A stretch of DNA of 7,060 nt from an uncultured Holophagales bacterium (GTDB lineage: Bacteria > Acidobacteriota > Thermoanaerobaculia > UBA5066), in the NCBI GenBank assembly GCA_937864895.1, contig CALMDF010000221.1, positions 1 through 7,060 of the forward strand, written 5' to 3'. Positions 1 to 7,060 of this stretch are shown here, piece by piece. A program made the translations under genes and the position numbers. The notes under the pieces were generated by a model, which saw only the letters and a list, made by a program, of their open reading frames with translations, was not told the DNA's origin and did not search any database. Position 1 is the stretch's first letter. Every line of letters begins with the position of its first letter.

Positions 1-519
1 TCATCTCGTTGGGTCCCATATGGCGACGAAGGGGAGGTTGCGGTATTTCTCGTCGAGGTCGAGGCCGTAGCCGACCACGAACTCGGGCCCGATGGTGAAG
101 CCGAGGAAGTCGACGGGCAGGTCCGCGTTCTCGGGGAGGTCCTTCTTCAGCAGCGCGGCGATCTTCAGGGAACGCGGTTGCCGGGTGCCGAGAAGGCCGA
201 GGAGCTTGCGGAGCGTCAGGCCCGTGTCGACGACGTCCTCGAAGATGAGGACGTCCCGGCCCGCGATGTCGGACGAGAGGTCGCGCACGAGCTCGAAGTT
301 CCCCGTCGAGGAGGTCCCCGCGTACGACCTCACCTGGAGGAAGTCGACGGCCACGGGGGTCGAAAGGCGTTTCAGGAGGTCGGTCAGGAAGAAGACGGAG
401 CCCTTCAGGACACCGACGGCCAGGATCTCGCGGCCCGCGTAGGCCGTGTCGATCTCCCGGGCCAGCTCGTCCAGCCGGGCCGCGATCCGTTCCTCGGAAA
501 TGAGAGTGCGGTCGATCAC
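1..519 (-). CDS. hpt: Hypoxanthine(-guanine) phosphoribosyltransferase, complete
   Basis: This cytoplasmic purine-salvage enzyme joins hypoxanthine (and usually guanine) to PRPP, giving IMP or GMP. The 172-residue product has the usual length for bacterial HPRT. The visible motifs are in family order: LKGS at residues 38-41 (pyrophosphate loop), the flexible-loop region RSYAGTSSTG at about 64-73, the PRPP-binding signature VLIFEDVVDTGLT at 90-102 with its paired acidic residues, the LLKK lysine at about 123-126 (purine contact), and GYGLDLDEKYRNLPF at 150-164 near the C terminus. The start is GTG (519-517, read on the minus strand) and the stop is TGA at 3-1, so the gene is complete. No Shine-Dalgarno sequence precedes the GTG. 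A TATAGT box lies only 8 bases upstream, so the transcript may be leaderless. The gene is divergent from the unknown gene at 563 with only 43 bases between them. The family call is secure. Preference among hypoxanthine, guanine and xanthine cannot be read from the sequence. Confidence 0.95.
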   Translation of the reverse strand: MIDRTLISEERIAARLDELAREIDTAYAGREILAVGVLKGSVFFLTDLLKRLSTPVAVDFLQVRSYAGTSSTGNFELVRDLSSDIAGRDVLIFEDVVDTGLTLRKLLGLLGTRQPRSLKIAALLKKDLPENADLPVDFLGFTIGPEFVVGYGLDLDEKYRNLPFVAIWDPTR

Positions 520-527
520 GGGGCGAA

Positions 528-533
528 ACTATA
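528..533 (-). promoter_or_regulatory. Candidate -10 box (TATAGT) for hpt
   Basis: Read on the minus strand, positions 533 to 528 give TATAGT, five of six bases matching TATAAT. The box shares four bases with the plus-strand TATAAT. A start site about 7 bases downstream would fall at about 521-519, at or next to the hpt GTG, implying a leaderless or nearly leaderless message. No clear -35 element is visible. This is an inference from position and consensus only. Confidence 0.35.
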
Positions 534-535
534 AT
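530..535 (+). promoter_or_regulatory. Perfect -10 box TATAAT for the gene at 563
   Basis: A perfect sigma70-type -10 hexamer lies in the short divergent gap, conspicuous in such G+C-rich DNA. Transcription would start near 541-543, giving a leader of about 20 bases that contains the GAGAGG ribosome binding site at 551-556 before the GTG at 563. I found no convincing TTGACA-like -35 hexamer at a spacing of 15-19 bases, nor an extended TGn element. The assignment therefore rests on the -10 box and its position. Confidence 0.55.
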
Positions 536-550
536 GCAGCCGCAACTCCC

Positions 551-556
551 GAGAGG
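551..556 (+). promoter_or_regulatory. Ribosome binding site fixing the GTG start at 563
   Basis: GAGAGG ends six bases before the GTG at 563-565. This is a normal Shine-Dalgarno spacing. It favours that start over more upstream in-frame codons, which would lie inside hpt and upstream of the TATAAT. Confidence 0.6.
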
Positions 557-562
557 ATCCAA

Positions 563-2206
563 GTGAGTACGTCGATCGTCGACCTGCGGACCCTGCATGA
601 CGCCTATACGAGGCTCACCGAGAAGTTCAAGACCTTCTGGACGTTTCACCAGTTCCTCCAGGGGGTCCACAAGACCTTCTTCGGCGACGCGCCCGGATAC
701 AGCATCAACTTCCAGGGCCTCTACGACGAGATCCGGGCCGTGACGACGGTCATGAACGTCCAGGCTCCTGCGGTCGTCATGGACCAGATCAACCAGCTCG
801 ACGCGCGCCTCGACGTCGTCTACCGCTCCCTCTCGGCCGACGACGAGAAGATCGCCGCGAGCTGGGTCCGCCGCTTCTTCGAGAAGGTCAGGACCGAGGA
901 CGAGAAGCTCCTTCTCGCGATCCTCCGCTTCTACTTCCACTCGAGGCAGGTCTCGCCGGAGGCCATCGACAAGATGGACTTCCTCCTGACCCTCGTCGGC
1001 GCCAGGCGTTCGCTCGACGACGGGCGCTACCTCCCCAGGTTCCCCCAGGAGCTGACGAAGCTCTTCGCGTCCCTCCTCGGCCTCGTGCGGCGCTCCCCAG
1101 CCCCGGCGGCCGAGGTCACCGCGTCGGTGAAGGCGCTGGGCCTGATCCGGAAGGACATCGAGTCGTGCGACCGCTTCGAGGACCTGACCGACCGGAAGAT
1201 CCTCGACAGCCTCCGGACGGTGAAGCACCGGCTCGGGACCGCGTACTACGACCCGAACGTCCTGACCGCCATCCTGGACGCGAACCTCGCCGCCAAGAAC
1301 CGCTTCCAGACCCTCTACCGGAACGAGGAGAAGCGGATCTTCGACTCGTCCCGGCAGCTCCTCGACATCGAGCGCGAGCTCTCGCGGCGGCCCGAGGTCG
1401 CCGACACCGATCTCCTCGAGGAGTTCCGGAAGTTCCGGCAGTTCAAGGAGGAGTTCGACAGGAAGAGGAACGAGGGGGAGATCCGCCACGGGCAGGTGAC
1501 GCTCCTCGCCGAGACGATCGACCAGCTCATGGCGAAGCTGACGACGACCGGTCAGGGCGCCGGGGAGTCGATCCCGCTCGCCCTGCCGCTCCTCGAGCAG
1601 GAGGAGCTCTCCGAGGCTCGCGAGACGATCAGCGGATTCTTCCCGGGGAAGGAAGCCGTCGCGGCTGCGGCGATGCCGCGGGCCCAGGTTCCCGCGGTCC
1701 CCGCCGTAGCCCTCGACCCTCTCATCGGAGAGGGCGCCTCCAAGATCCTCTACTCCGTCGACATGGCCCAGGTGGGGACGGGGTCCGGCCAGGCGGCCTA
1801 CAGCTCCTCCCTGTCCCGCTTCCGGCTGGAACCCTGGGAGGTCCGTGCCGCCAGGAGGATCCAGTCCGGAGAGACCGCGTCGGACCCGGAATCCGGCCCG
1901 GAGGAGGTCCTCTTCCTCGAAGGGGCGGCCCTTCGTCTCAAGATCGACGAGATCGCGCAGCACCTGAAGGAGCTCTCCTCGGAGGCGGTGAGAGAGACGA
2001 TCGGAGGTTCCTCGTTCGCCGAGGCGGCCGAGTGCCTCGTCCGTGCTCAGGACCTCGACCGCCGCTTCCGGCAGGCCCTCGAGACTCTCGGGCAGGGCGG
2101 CCTCCCCGAGCGCCTCAACGAGCTCACGCGCTCGCGCTTCCGCCTCCTCCGGGCTTTTTCCGGGCTCTGGCTCCTTCACAACGCCCTGGCTGCCGCGGAG
2201 GGGTAG
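563..2206 (+). CDS. Unrecognised 547-residue helical protein
   Basis: I do not recognise a family for this protein. With the GTG start at 563 it has 547 residues and ends at TAG 2204-2206. The start is supported by GAGAGG six bases upstream and by the TATAAT at 530. There is no signal peptide and no clear transmembrane segment, so it is probably cytoplasmic. Residues 1-175 are rich in aromatic and charged residues and look helical (for example RLTEKFKTFWTFHQFLQG at about 17-34, and RRFFEKVRTEDEKLLLAILRF around 103-123). Residues about 240-325 are dense in Glu, Lys and Arg and could form a coiled coil. A low-complexity Ala/Pro/Val linker spans about 364-385. A C-terminal helical part (about 450-545) follows. 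I saw no nucleotide-binding, protease or DNA-binding motif. Codon use matches its neighbours and the frame is open throughout, so it is a real gene. It lies 62 bases before lysS and might be partly co-transcribed with it, but no shared function is evident. Confidence 0.8.
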   Translation: MSTSIVDLRTLHDAYTRLTEKFKTFWTFHQFLQGVHKTFFGDAPGYSINFQGLYDEIRAVTTVMNVQAPAVVMDQINQLDARLDVVYRSLSADDEKIAASWVRRFFEKVRTEDEKLLLAILRFYFHSRQVSPEAIDKMDFLLTLVGARRSLDDGRYLPRFPQELTKLFASLLGLVRRSPAPAAEVTASVKALGLIRKDIESCDRFEDLTDRKILDSLRTVKHRLGTAYYDPNVLTAILDANLAAKNRFQTLYRNEEKRIFDSSRQLLDIERELSRRPEVADTDLLEEFRKFRQFKEEFDRKRNEGEIRHGQVTLLAETIDQLMAKLTTTGQGAGESIPLALPLLEQEELSEARETISGFFPGKEAVAAAAMPRAQVPAVPAVALDPLIGEGASKILYSVDMAQVGTGSGQAAYSSSLSRFRLEPWEVRAARRIQSGETASDPESGPEEVLFLEGAALRLKIDEIAQHLKELSSEAVRETIGGSSFAEAAECLVRAQDLDRRFRQALETLGQGGLPERLNELTRSRFRLLRAFSGLWLLHNALAAAEG

Positions 2207-2207
2207 G

Positions 2208-2227
2208 GCGGCTCCTCGGGAAGCCGC
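2208..2227 (+). terminator. Small hairpin between the unknown gene and lysS (weak terminator candidate)
   Basis: GCGGCT at 2208-2213 pairs perfectly with AGCCGC at 2222-2227 around an eight-base loop, starting just after the TAG at 2204-2206. Only three T residues follow (2230-2232), so it is not a convincing intrinsic terminator. It could give partial termination, stabilise an upstream 3' end, or mean nothing in this G+C-rich context. Confidence 0.3.
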
Positions 2228-2230
2228 GGT

Positions 2231-2259
2231 TTGACCAGCGCGGAGGGCGCGCGGAGAAT
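2231..2259 (+). promoter_or_regulatory. Candidate sigma70-type promoter upstream of lysS
   Basis: TTGACC at 2231-2236 matches five of six bases of the -35 consensus. It is followed, after exactly 17 bases, by GAGAAT at 2254-2259, which matches four of six bases of the -10 consensus. Transcription would begin near 2266, only a few bases before the lysS ATG at 2269. The -10 region also overlaps the only Shine-Dalgarno-like GGAG (2253-2256), so the two readings conflict. It may be chance similarity. Confidence 0.3.
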
Positions 2260-2268
2260 CGGCGCCCG

Positions 2269-3812
<1,544 letters not shown>

Positions 3813-3816
<4 letters not shown>

Positions 3817-4961
3817 CCGAAGCCCTGCTCGCCCGGCGCTACCTCCTCGCCTCGCGGCGGGACGCCCAGGTGGGGGTCGTGGCGGCAGCCGCCTTCGTCG
3901 GCCTCGTCCTCGGCGTGGCCGCTCTCGTCCTCTCGCTCTCGCTCCTTTCGGGCTTCCAGAACCACGTCCTCGCCCGGCTCGCCGAGGAGGCGCCGCACGT
4001 CCTCGTCGCCCCCGCGGGCCGGCCCGATTTCGGGGCCGCCGAGGGGGCCGCCGCGAGGCTCGGGGCGCTTCCCGGAGTCCTCTCCGTGACGCCGGTCGTC
4101 AGGGGCCGGGGCTGGATCACGGCGCGCGGCCAGGCCGTGCCGGCGGTCCTCGCGGGGCGCGAGGGGGCCGACGGGATCACGCTCGACCCCGCGCAGGCCC
4201 GCCAGCTGACGGTGCTGCCGGGAGAGGAGGTCACGGTCGTCTCCTCGCGCACGCGCCTCTCGCCGCTCGGCCCCGTGCCCGTGACCGCGTCGTTGACGGT
4301 GACCGAGGTCGCCTCGGCCTCGACGGGAAGGAAGCAGCCCGAGGCGATCCTTCCGGCGGATGCGGCCCGGCGCCTGTTCGGCATTCCCGAAGGCGGTGCG
4401 ACCGGCTTCGAGCTTCGCCTCGCCGACCCGGGGAACGCTCCTGTCGCGGCCGCTTCCGCGCGCGAGGCGCTCGGGGGGTCGTCGACCTCGACGACGACGT
4501 GGCAGGAGGCGAACCGCCCGCTCCTCCTCGCCCTCCGGCTGGAGCGCGTCGTCCTTTTCGCGACCGTCTTCCTCGTCGTCGTCGTCGCCGGACTGAACCT
4601 CGCCGCGACGTCGGCGGTGCTCGCGGCGACCCGCCGGGGCGACGCGGCCGTGCTGACGGTCCTCGGCGCCGCGCCCGGGGTCCTGGCCCGCATCTTCCTC
4701 CTCGCCGGCCTGATCCTCGGGGCGGCGGGGACGCTGACGGGCCTCGCCGTCGGAACCGTCGTCGCGGTCGCCCTCGACGTGACGCACGCGATCCCGCTGC
4801 CGGCCCAGCTCTTCTCGCTCGCGCACGTCCCCTTCAAGCCCGGCGTGCGCGACCTCCTCGCGGTCGGCGCCTTCTCCCTTCTCTGGTCGTTCCTCTCCTC
4901 GATCGTTCCCGCCCGGATGGCCTCGCGCGTCGACGTCACGGAGGCGCTCCGTGCCGGCTGA
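3813..4961 (+). CDS. LolC/E-type lipoprotein-releasing ABC permease
   Basis: This is the inner-membrane permease of a Lol-type ABC complex, which extracts lipoproteins from the inner membrane for transport to the outer membrane. From CTG 3813 it has 382 residues, slightly short for LolC/LolE (about 400). The order fits the family: a short cytoplasmic start with the conserved ARRYL (about 7-11), TM1 at about 19-47, a long periplasmic domain (about 48-240), TM2 at about 245-274, TM3 at about 291-322 and TM4 at about 346-369. The segment TWQEANRPLLLALRLERVV (about 229-247) and the Gly/Ala-rich FtsX-type C-terminal domain are characteristic. No ATG, GTG or TTG gives the ARRYL segment in frame; the first standard start, GTG 3870, would delete it. 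I therefore infer a CTG start overlapping the lysS TGA as CTGA. Only one permease gene is present, so the complex may be a homodimer of a LolF-like protein. MacB-type or other FtsX-family exporters are the alternative. The family call is firm; the exact start and substrate are less so. Confidence 0.85.
4940..4944 (+). promoter_or_regulatory. Strong ribosome binding site for the ATPase gene
   Basis: GGAGG lies inside the 3' end of the permease gene, six bases before GTG 4951. The spacing and consensus are ideal and fix the start of the ATPase, whose first 11 bases overlap the permease reading frame. Confidence 0.7.
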
Positions 4962-5634
4962 GCCGATCCTGGCCGTCGATTCGCTCGCCCGTGGGTTCGG
5001 GGACGGAGAGGCGCGCCTCGAGCTCTTCTCCGGCCTCTCGCTCTCGATCGGGGCGGGAGAGGCCGTCGCCATCGTGGGCCCGTCGGGCTGCGGCAAGTCG
5101 ACGCTCCTCCACCTCCTCGCCGGCCTCGACCGCCCCGACGCGGGGCGCGTTCTCGTCGGCGGGCGTGACTGGGAGACCCTCGCGCCCGAGCCGAAGGCGA
5201 AGTGGCGCGGGGAGTCCGTGGGCTTCGTCTTCCAGCTCCACCACCTCCTGCCGGAGCTGACGGCGGAGGAGAACGTCGCCCTTCCTCTGCTCCTCGCCGG
5301 GGAGCCGGACGCCAGGGCCCGCGCCACGGCGCGGGAGCTCCTGGCCCGGGTCGGGCTGGTGAGGCAGGCCGGAGCCCTCCCCAGGATCCTCTCGGGGGGC
5401 GAGCGCCAGCGTGTCGCCATCGCGCGGGCGGTCGTTCGGAGGCCGCGCCTCCTGCTCTGCGACGAGCCCACCGGGAGCCTCGACGCCGCGCACGCGGCCG
5501 AGGTCCTCGACCTCCTCCTCGGGGCCGCGCGGGAGCGCGCGGGAGCGCTCCTCCTCGTCACGCACGACCCGAGCGTGGCCGCCCGCTGCGGGACCGTCCT
5601 GACCCTCACGCCGCGCGGGCTCCTCACTTCCTGA
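4951..5634 (+). CDS. lolD: LolD-type ABC transporter ATPase
   Basis: This cytoplasmic ATPase subunit powers the neighbouring permease and should act as a dimer on the inner face of the inner membrane. All nucleotide-binding elements of its 227 residues are intact: Walker A GPSGCGKST at 43-51, the Q-loop glutamine at 95 within FVFQLHHLLPELTAEENV (91-108), the signature LSGGERQR at 147-154, Walker B LLLCDEP at 167-173 with catalytic Glu172, the D-loop SLD at 176-178 and the H-loop His205. The Q-loop segment with HHLLPE closely matches LolD rather than generic MacB or FtsE proteins. The length is typical of LolD. The GTG start at 4951 has a GGAGG six bases upstream and overlaps the permease stop (TGA 4959-4961) by 11 bases, which indicates translational coupling and a fixed subunit ratio. 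The stop is TGA 5632-5634. The ABC class is certain; the LolD assignment rests on the motif match and the paired permease. Confidence 0.9.
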   Translation: MPAEPILAVDSLARGFGDGEARLELFSGLSLSIGAGEAVAIVGPSGCGKSTLLHLLAGLDRPDAGRVLVGGRDWETLAPEPKAKWRGESVGFVFQLHHLLPELTAEENVALPLLLAGEPDARARATARELLARVGLVRQAGALPRILSGGERQRVAIARAVVRRPRLLLCDEPTGSLDAAHAAEVLDLLLGAARERAGALLLVTHDPSVAARCGTVLTLTPRGLLTS

Positions 5635-5647
5635 GGTCGGCCGGGGC

Positions 5648-5663
5648 TGGCACCCCGTATGCT
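5648..5663 (+). promoter_or_regulatory. Candidate sigma54-type promoter upstream of clpC
   Basis: TGGCACC-N4-ATGCT matches the sigma54 pattern TGGCAC(G/A)-N4-(T/C)TGC(A/T). The invariant GG (5649-5650) and GC (5661-5662) are exactly 12 bases apart. The only mismatches are C at 5654 and A at 5659. Transcription would begin near 5674, about 45 bases before the clpC ATG. An overlapping sigma32-like reading is possible: CCTGAGG at 5630-5636 against CTTGAAA (4 of 7), a 16-base gap, then CCCCGTAT at 5653-5660 against CCCCATNT (one mismatch). That would suit a heat-shock gene. A sigma70-type -10 (TACGAT, 5663-5668) without a -35 is a third option. Confidence 0.35.
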
Positions 5664-5708
5664 ACGATCCGGAGAGGGTCGAAGTCCGCTCGGGGAGCGG
5701 GCTCCGTC

Positions 5709-5712
5709 GAGG
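5709..5712 (+). promoter_or_regulatory. Ribosome binding site of clpC
   Basis: GAGG at 5709-5712 ends seven bases before the ATG at 5720. It supports that start, which also gives the canonical [11 protein letters not shown] beginning of ClpC proteins. Confidence 0.6.
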
Positions 5713-5719
5713 TCGAGCC

Positions 5720-7060
5720 ATGTTCGAAAAATACAACGAGAAAGCCCGCCGCGCCCTCTTCTTCGCGCGGTACGAGGCCTCGAAGCTCGGCTTGAAGGTG
5801 ATCGAGTCCGCGCACATCCTCCTCGGCATCCTCCGCGAGGGGGAGGACGTCACCCGGGAGATCTTCTCGCGCTTCAACGTGAAGCCGGACGACGTCCGCA
5901 AGGAGATCGAGGGGGACCGCGTCTTCGTCGAGCGGGTCTCCTCGTCCCAGGAGCTCCCGCTCTCGGAGGAGTCGAAGAAGATCCTCGCCTACGCCTCCCA
6001 CGAGGCGGAGTCGATGATGCACCCCTACGTCGGGACCGAGCACCTCCTCATCGGCATCCTGCGCGTCGACCCGTGCGTGGCCTCCCGTCTCCTCTCGGGG
6101 CACGGCTTCAACCTCTACGGCGTGCGGGAGGAGGCGATCGCCCTCATCAAGGAGCGCGAGGCCTCGAAGCAGAAGAAGGAGCTCCCGTTCCTCGCCGAGT
6201 ACGCCCGCGACCTGACGGCTCTCGCCACGCTCGGGACGTTCGACCCGCTCGTCGGCAGGGACAAGGAGGTCGAGCGGATCATCCAGATCCTCTCCCGGCG
6301 GACGAAGAACAACCCGATCCTCCTCGGCGAGCCGGGCGTCGGCAAGACGGCCATCGTCGAAGGCCTCGCGCAGCGGATCGTCGAAGGGGCGGTCCCTCTC
6401 TTCCTGGCGAACAAGAAAATCCTCGCGATGGACCTGTCCCTCATCGTGGCCGGAACGAAGTACCGGGGGCAGTTCGAGGAGCGGCTGAAGGGGATCCTGA
6501 AGGAGCTCAAGGAGAACCAGGACCTCATCATCTTCATCGACGAGATCCACTCCCTCATCGGCGCGGGCTCGGCGGAGGGGTCGCTCGACGCGGCCAACAT
6601 CCTCAAGCCGGCCCTCTCGCGCGGCGAGATCGCCTGCATCGGGGCGACGACGCTCAAGGAGTACCGCAAGTACATCGAGAAGGACCGCTCGCTCCTCCGG
6701 CGCTTCCAGGCGATCACGGTGAACCCGCCCAGCGAGGAGGAGACGCTCGAGATCCTGGAAGGGATCCGCGAGCGCTACGAGAGGTTTCACCGCGTGAAGT
6801 ACACGCCCGACGCGGTGAAGACGGCCGTCTACCAGTCCAGCAGGTACATCCCCGACCGCTTCTTCCCCGACAAGGCGATCGACCTCCTCGACGAGGCGGG
6901 CGCGAAGGTGAAGCTCCGCATGACCGCGGACACCCAGAACCTGAGGCGCCTCGAGAACGAGGTCAAGCAGATCGTCAAGGACATGAAGAAGGCGATCTCC
7001 GACAAGGACTTCGAGCGGGCCGTCTCGCTGCGGGAGCGCGAGGTGGAGATCCGCGAGGAG
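5720..7060 (+). CDS. clpC: ClpC-type AAA+ unfoldase, N-terminal part (cut by the window edge)
   Basis: This is the ATP-driven unfoldase that feeds substrates to ClpP in the cytoplasm. The frame is open from ATG 5720 to the window end, 447 codons out of about 810-850 expected. Residues 1-145 hold the two Clp N-terminal repeats ([17 protein letters not shown] at 1-17; [16 protein letters not shown] at 82-97; [11 protein letters not shown] at 104-114). The first AAA+ module follows: [17 protein letters not shown] at 178-194, Walker A GEPGVGKT at 203-210, a pore-loop region with [11 protein letters not shown] at 247-257, Walker B IIFIDEIH at 270-277, and the arginine finger region RRF at 327-329. 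Residues about 405-447 begin a short middle domain with a UVR motif ([15 protein letters not shown]). ClpC has this, ClpA lacks it, and ClpB replaces it with a long coiled coil. The second AAA+ module and the ClpP-binding loop lie outside the window. The residue before the arginine finger is Leu (LRRF) rather than the usual Glu. Its own 85-base upstream region suggests separate regulation from the lol genes. Confidence 0.93.
   Translation, partial: MFEKYNEKARRALFFARYEASKLGLKVIESAHILLGILREGEDVTREIFSRFNVKPDDVRKEIEGDRVFVERVSSSQELPLSEESKKILAYASHEAESMMHPYVGTEHLLIGILRVDPCVASRLLSGHGFNLYGVREEAIALIKEREASKQKKELPFLAEYARDLTALATLGTFDPLVGRDKEVERIIQILSRRTKNNPILLGEPGVGKTAIVEGLAQRIVEGAVPLFLANKKILAMDLSLIVAGTKYRGQFEERLKGILKELKENQDLIIFIDEIHSLIGAGSAEGSLDAANILKPALSRGEIACIGATTLKEYRKYIEKDRSLLRRFQAITVNPPSEEETLEILEGIRERYERFHRVKYTPDAVKTAVYQSSRYIPDRFFPDKAIDLLDEAGAKVKLRMTADTQNLRRLENEVKQIVKDMKKAISDKDFERAVSLREREVEIREE

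Noticed and set aside
446..562. Longer N-terminal extension of the unknown gene, starting at 446
   Set aside because: It would run through the hpt coding region in antisense and start upstream of the TATAAT. GTG 563 has a well-spaced ribosome site, and the extension is Ser/Arg-rich like a shadow frame.
1165..2268. Upstream extension of the lysS reading frame into the unknown gene
   Set aside because: The extension is Arg/Pro/Gly-rich shadow sequence; LysRS homology begins just after ATG 2269, and no alternative start lies close upstream.
5642..5657. CGGGG/CCCCG hairpin after lolD as an intrinsic terminator
   Set aside because: The stem is only five base pairs and no T-run follows. It overlaps the promoter-like motifs instead.
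5624..6790. Open frame of 388 codons on the minus strand opposite clpC
   Set aside because: It is antisense to the well-conserved ClpC N domain and first AAA+ module, with a charged low-complexity translation.

Overview
The window is a compact, G+C-rich bacterial chromosome segment with strong third-position G/C bias. It holds six genes: one on the minus strand at the left edge and five on the plus strand. The gene content is housekeeping: purine salvage, lysyl-tRNA charging, envelope lipoprotein transport and AAA+ proteolysis. A LolC/E-type permease with a LolD-type ATPase implies a diderm (Gram-negative-type) cell. With the high G+C content and a ClpC rather than a ClpA chaperone, a non-model phylum such as Acidobacteriota, or possibly a deltaproteobacterial-type lineage, is my best guess. 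The sequence read alone does not settle the taxonomy.

Layout. Positions 1-519 (minus) encode a complete hypoxanthine phosphoribosyltransferase (hpt). A 43-base divergent gap (520-562) carries a perfect TATAAT and an overlapping opposite-strand -10-like box. Positions 563-2206 (plus) encode a 547-residue, mostly helical protein that I do not recognise. After a 62-base spacer containing a small hairpin, lysS (2269-3816) encodes a full-length class II lysyl-tRNA synthetase. It runs directly into a Lol-type permease (about 3813-4961, probable CTG start overlapping the lysS stop). That gene overlaps the Lol-type ATPase (4951-5634) by 11 bases. An 85-base gap with candidate alternative-sigma promoter motifs precedes clpC (5720 to beyond 7060). 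The right edge cuts clpC after 447 codons, within the middle (UVR) domain.

How the genes work together. lysS, the permease and the ATPase look like one translationally coupled transcription unit. The permease and ATPase should form one inner-membrane ABC complex that extracts lipoproteins for transport to the outer membrane. ClpC is the unfoldase of a cytoplasmic Clp protease and appears to have its own promoter region. hpt is transcribed away from the rest.

I see no mobile element, CRISPR array, tRNA, rRNA, phage gene or defence system, and no sign of a new multi-gene system. The points most worth a second look are the unrecognised 547-residue protein, the overlapping divergent promoter with a possibly leaderless hpt, the likely CTG start of the permease, and the sigma54- or sigma32-like motifs upstream of clpC.
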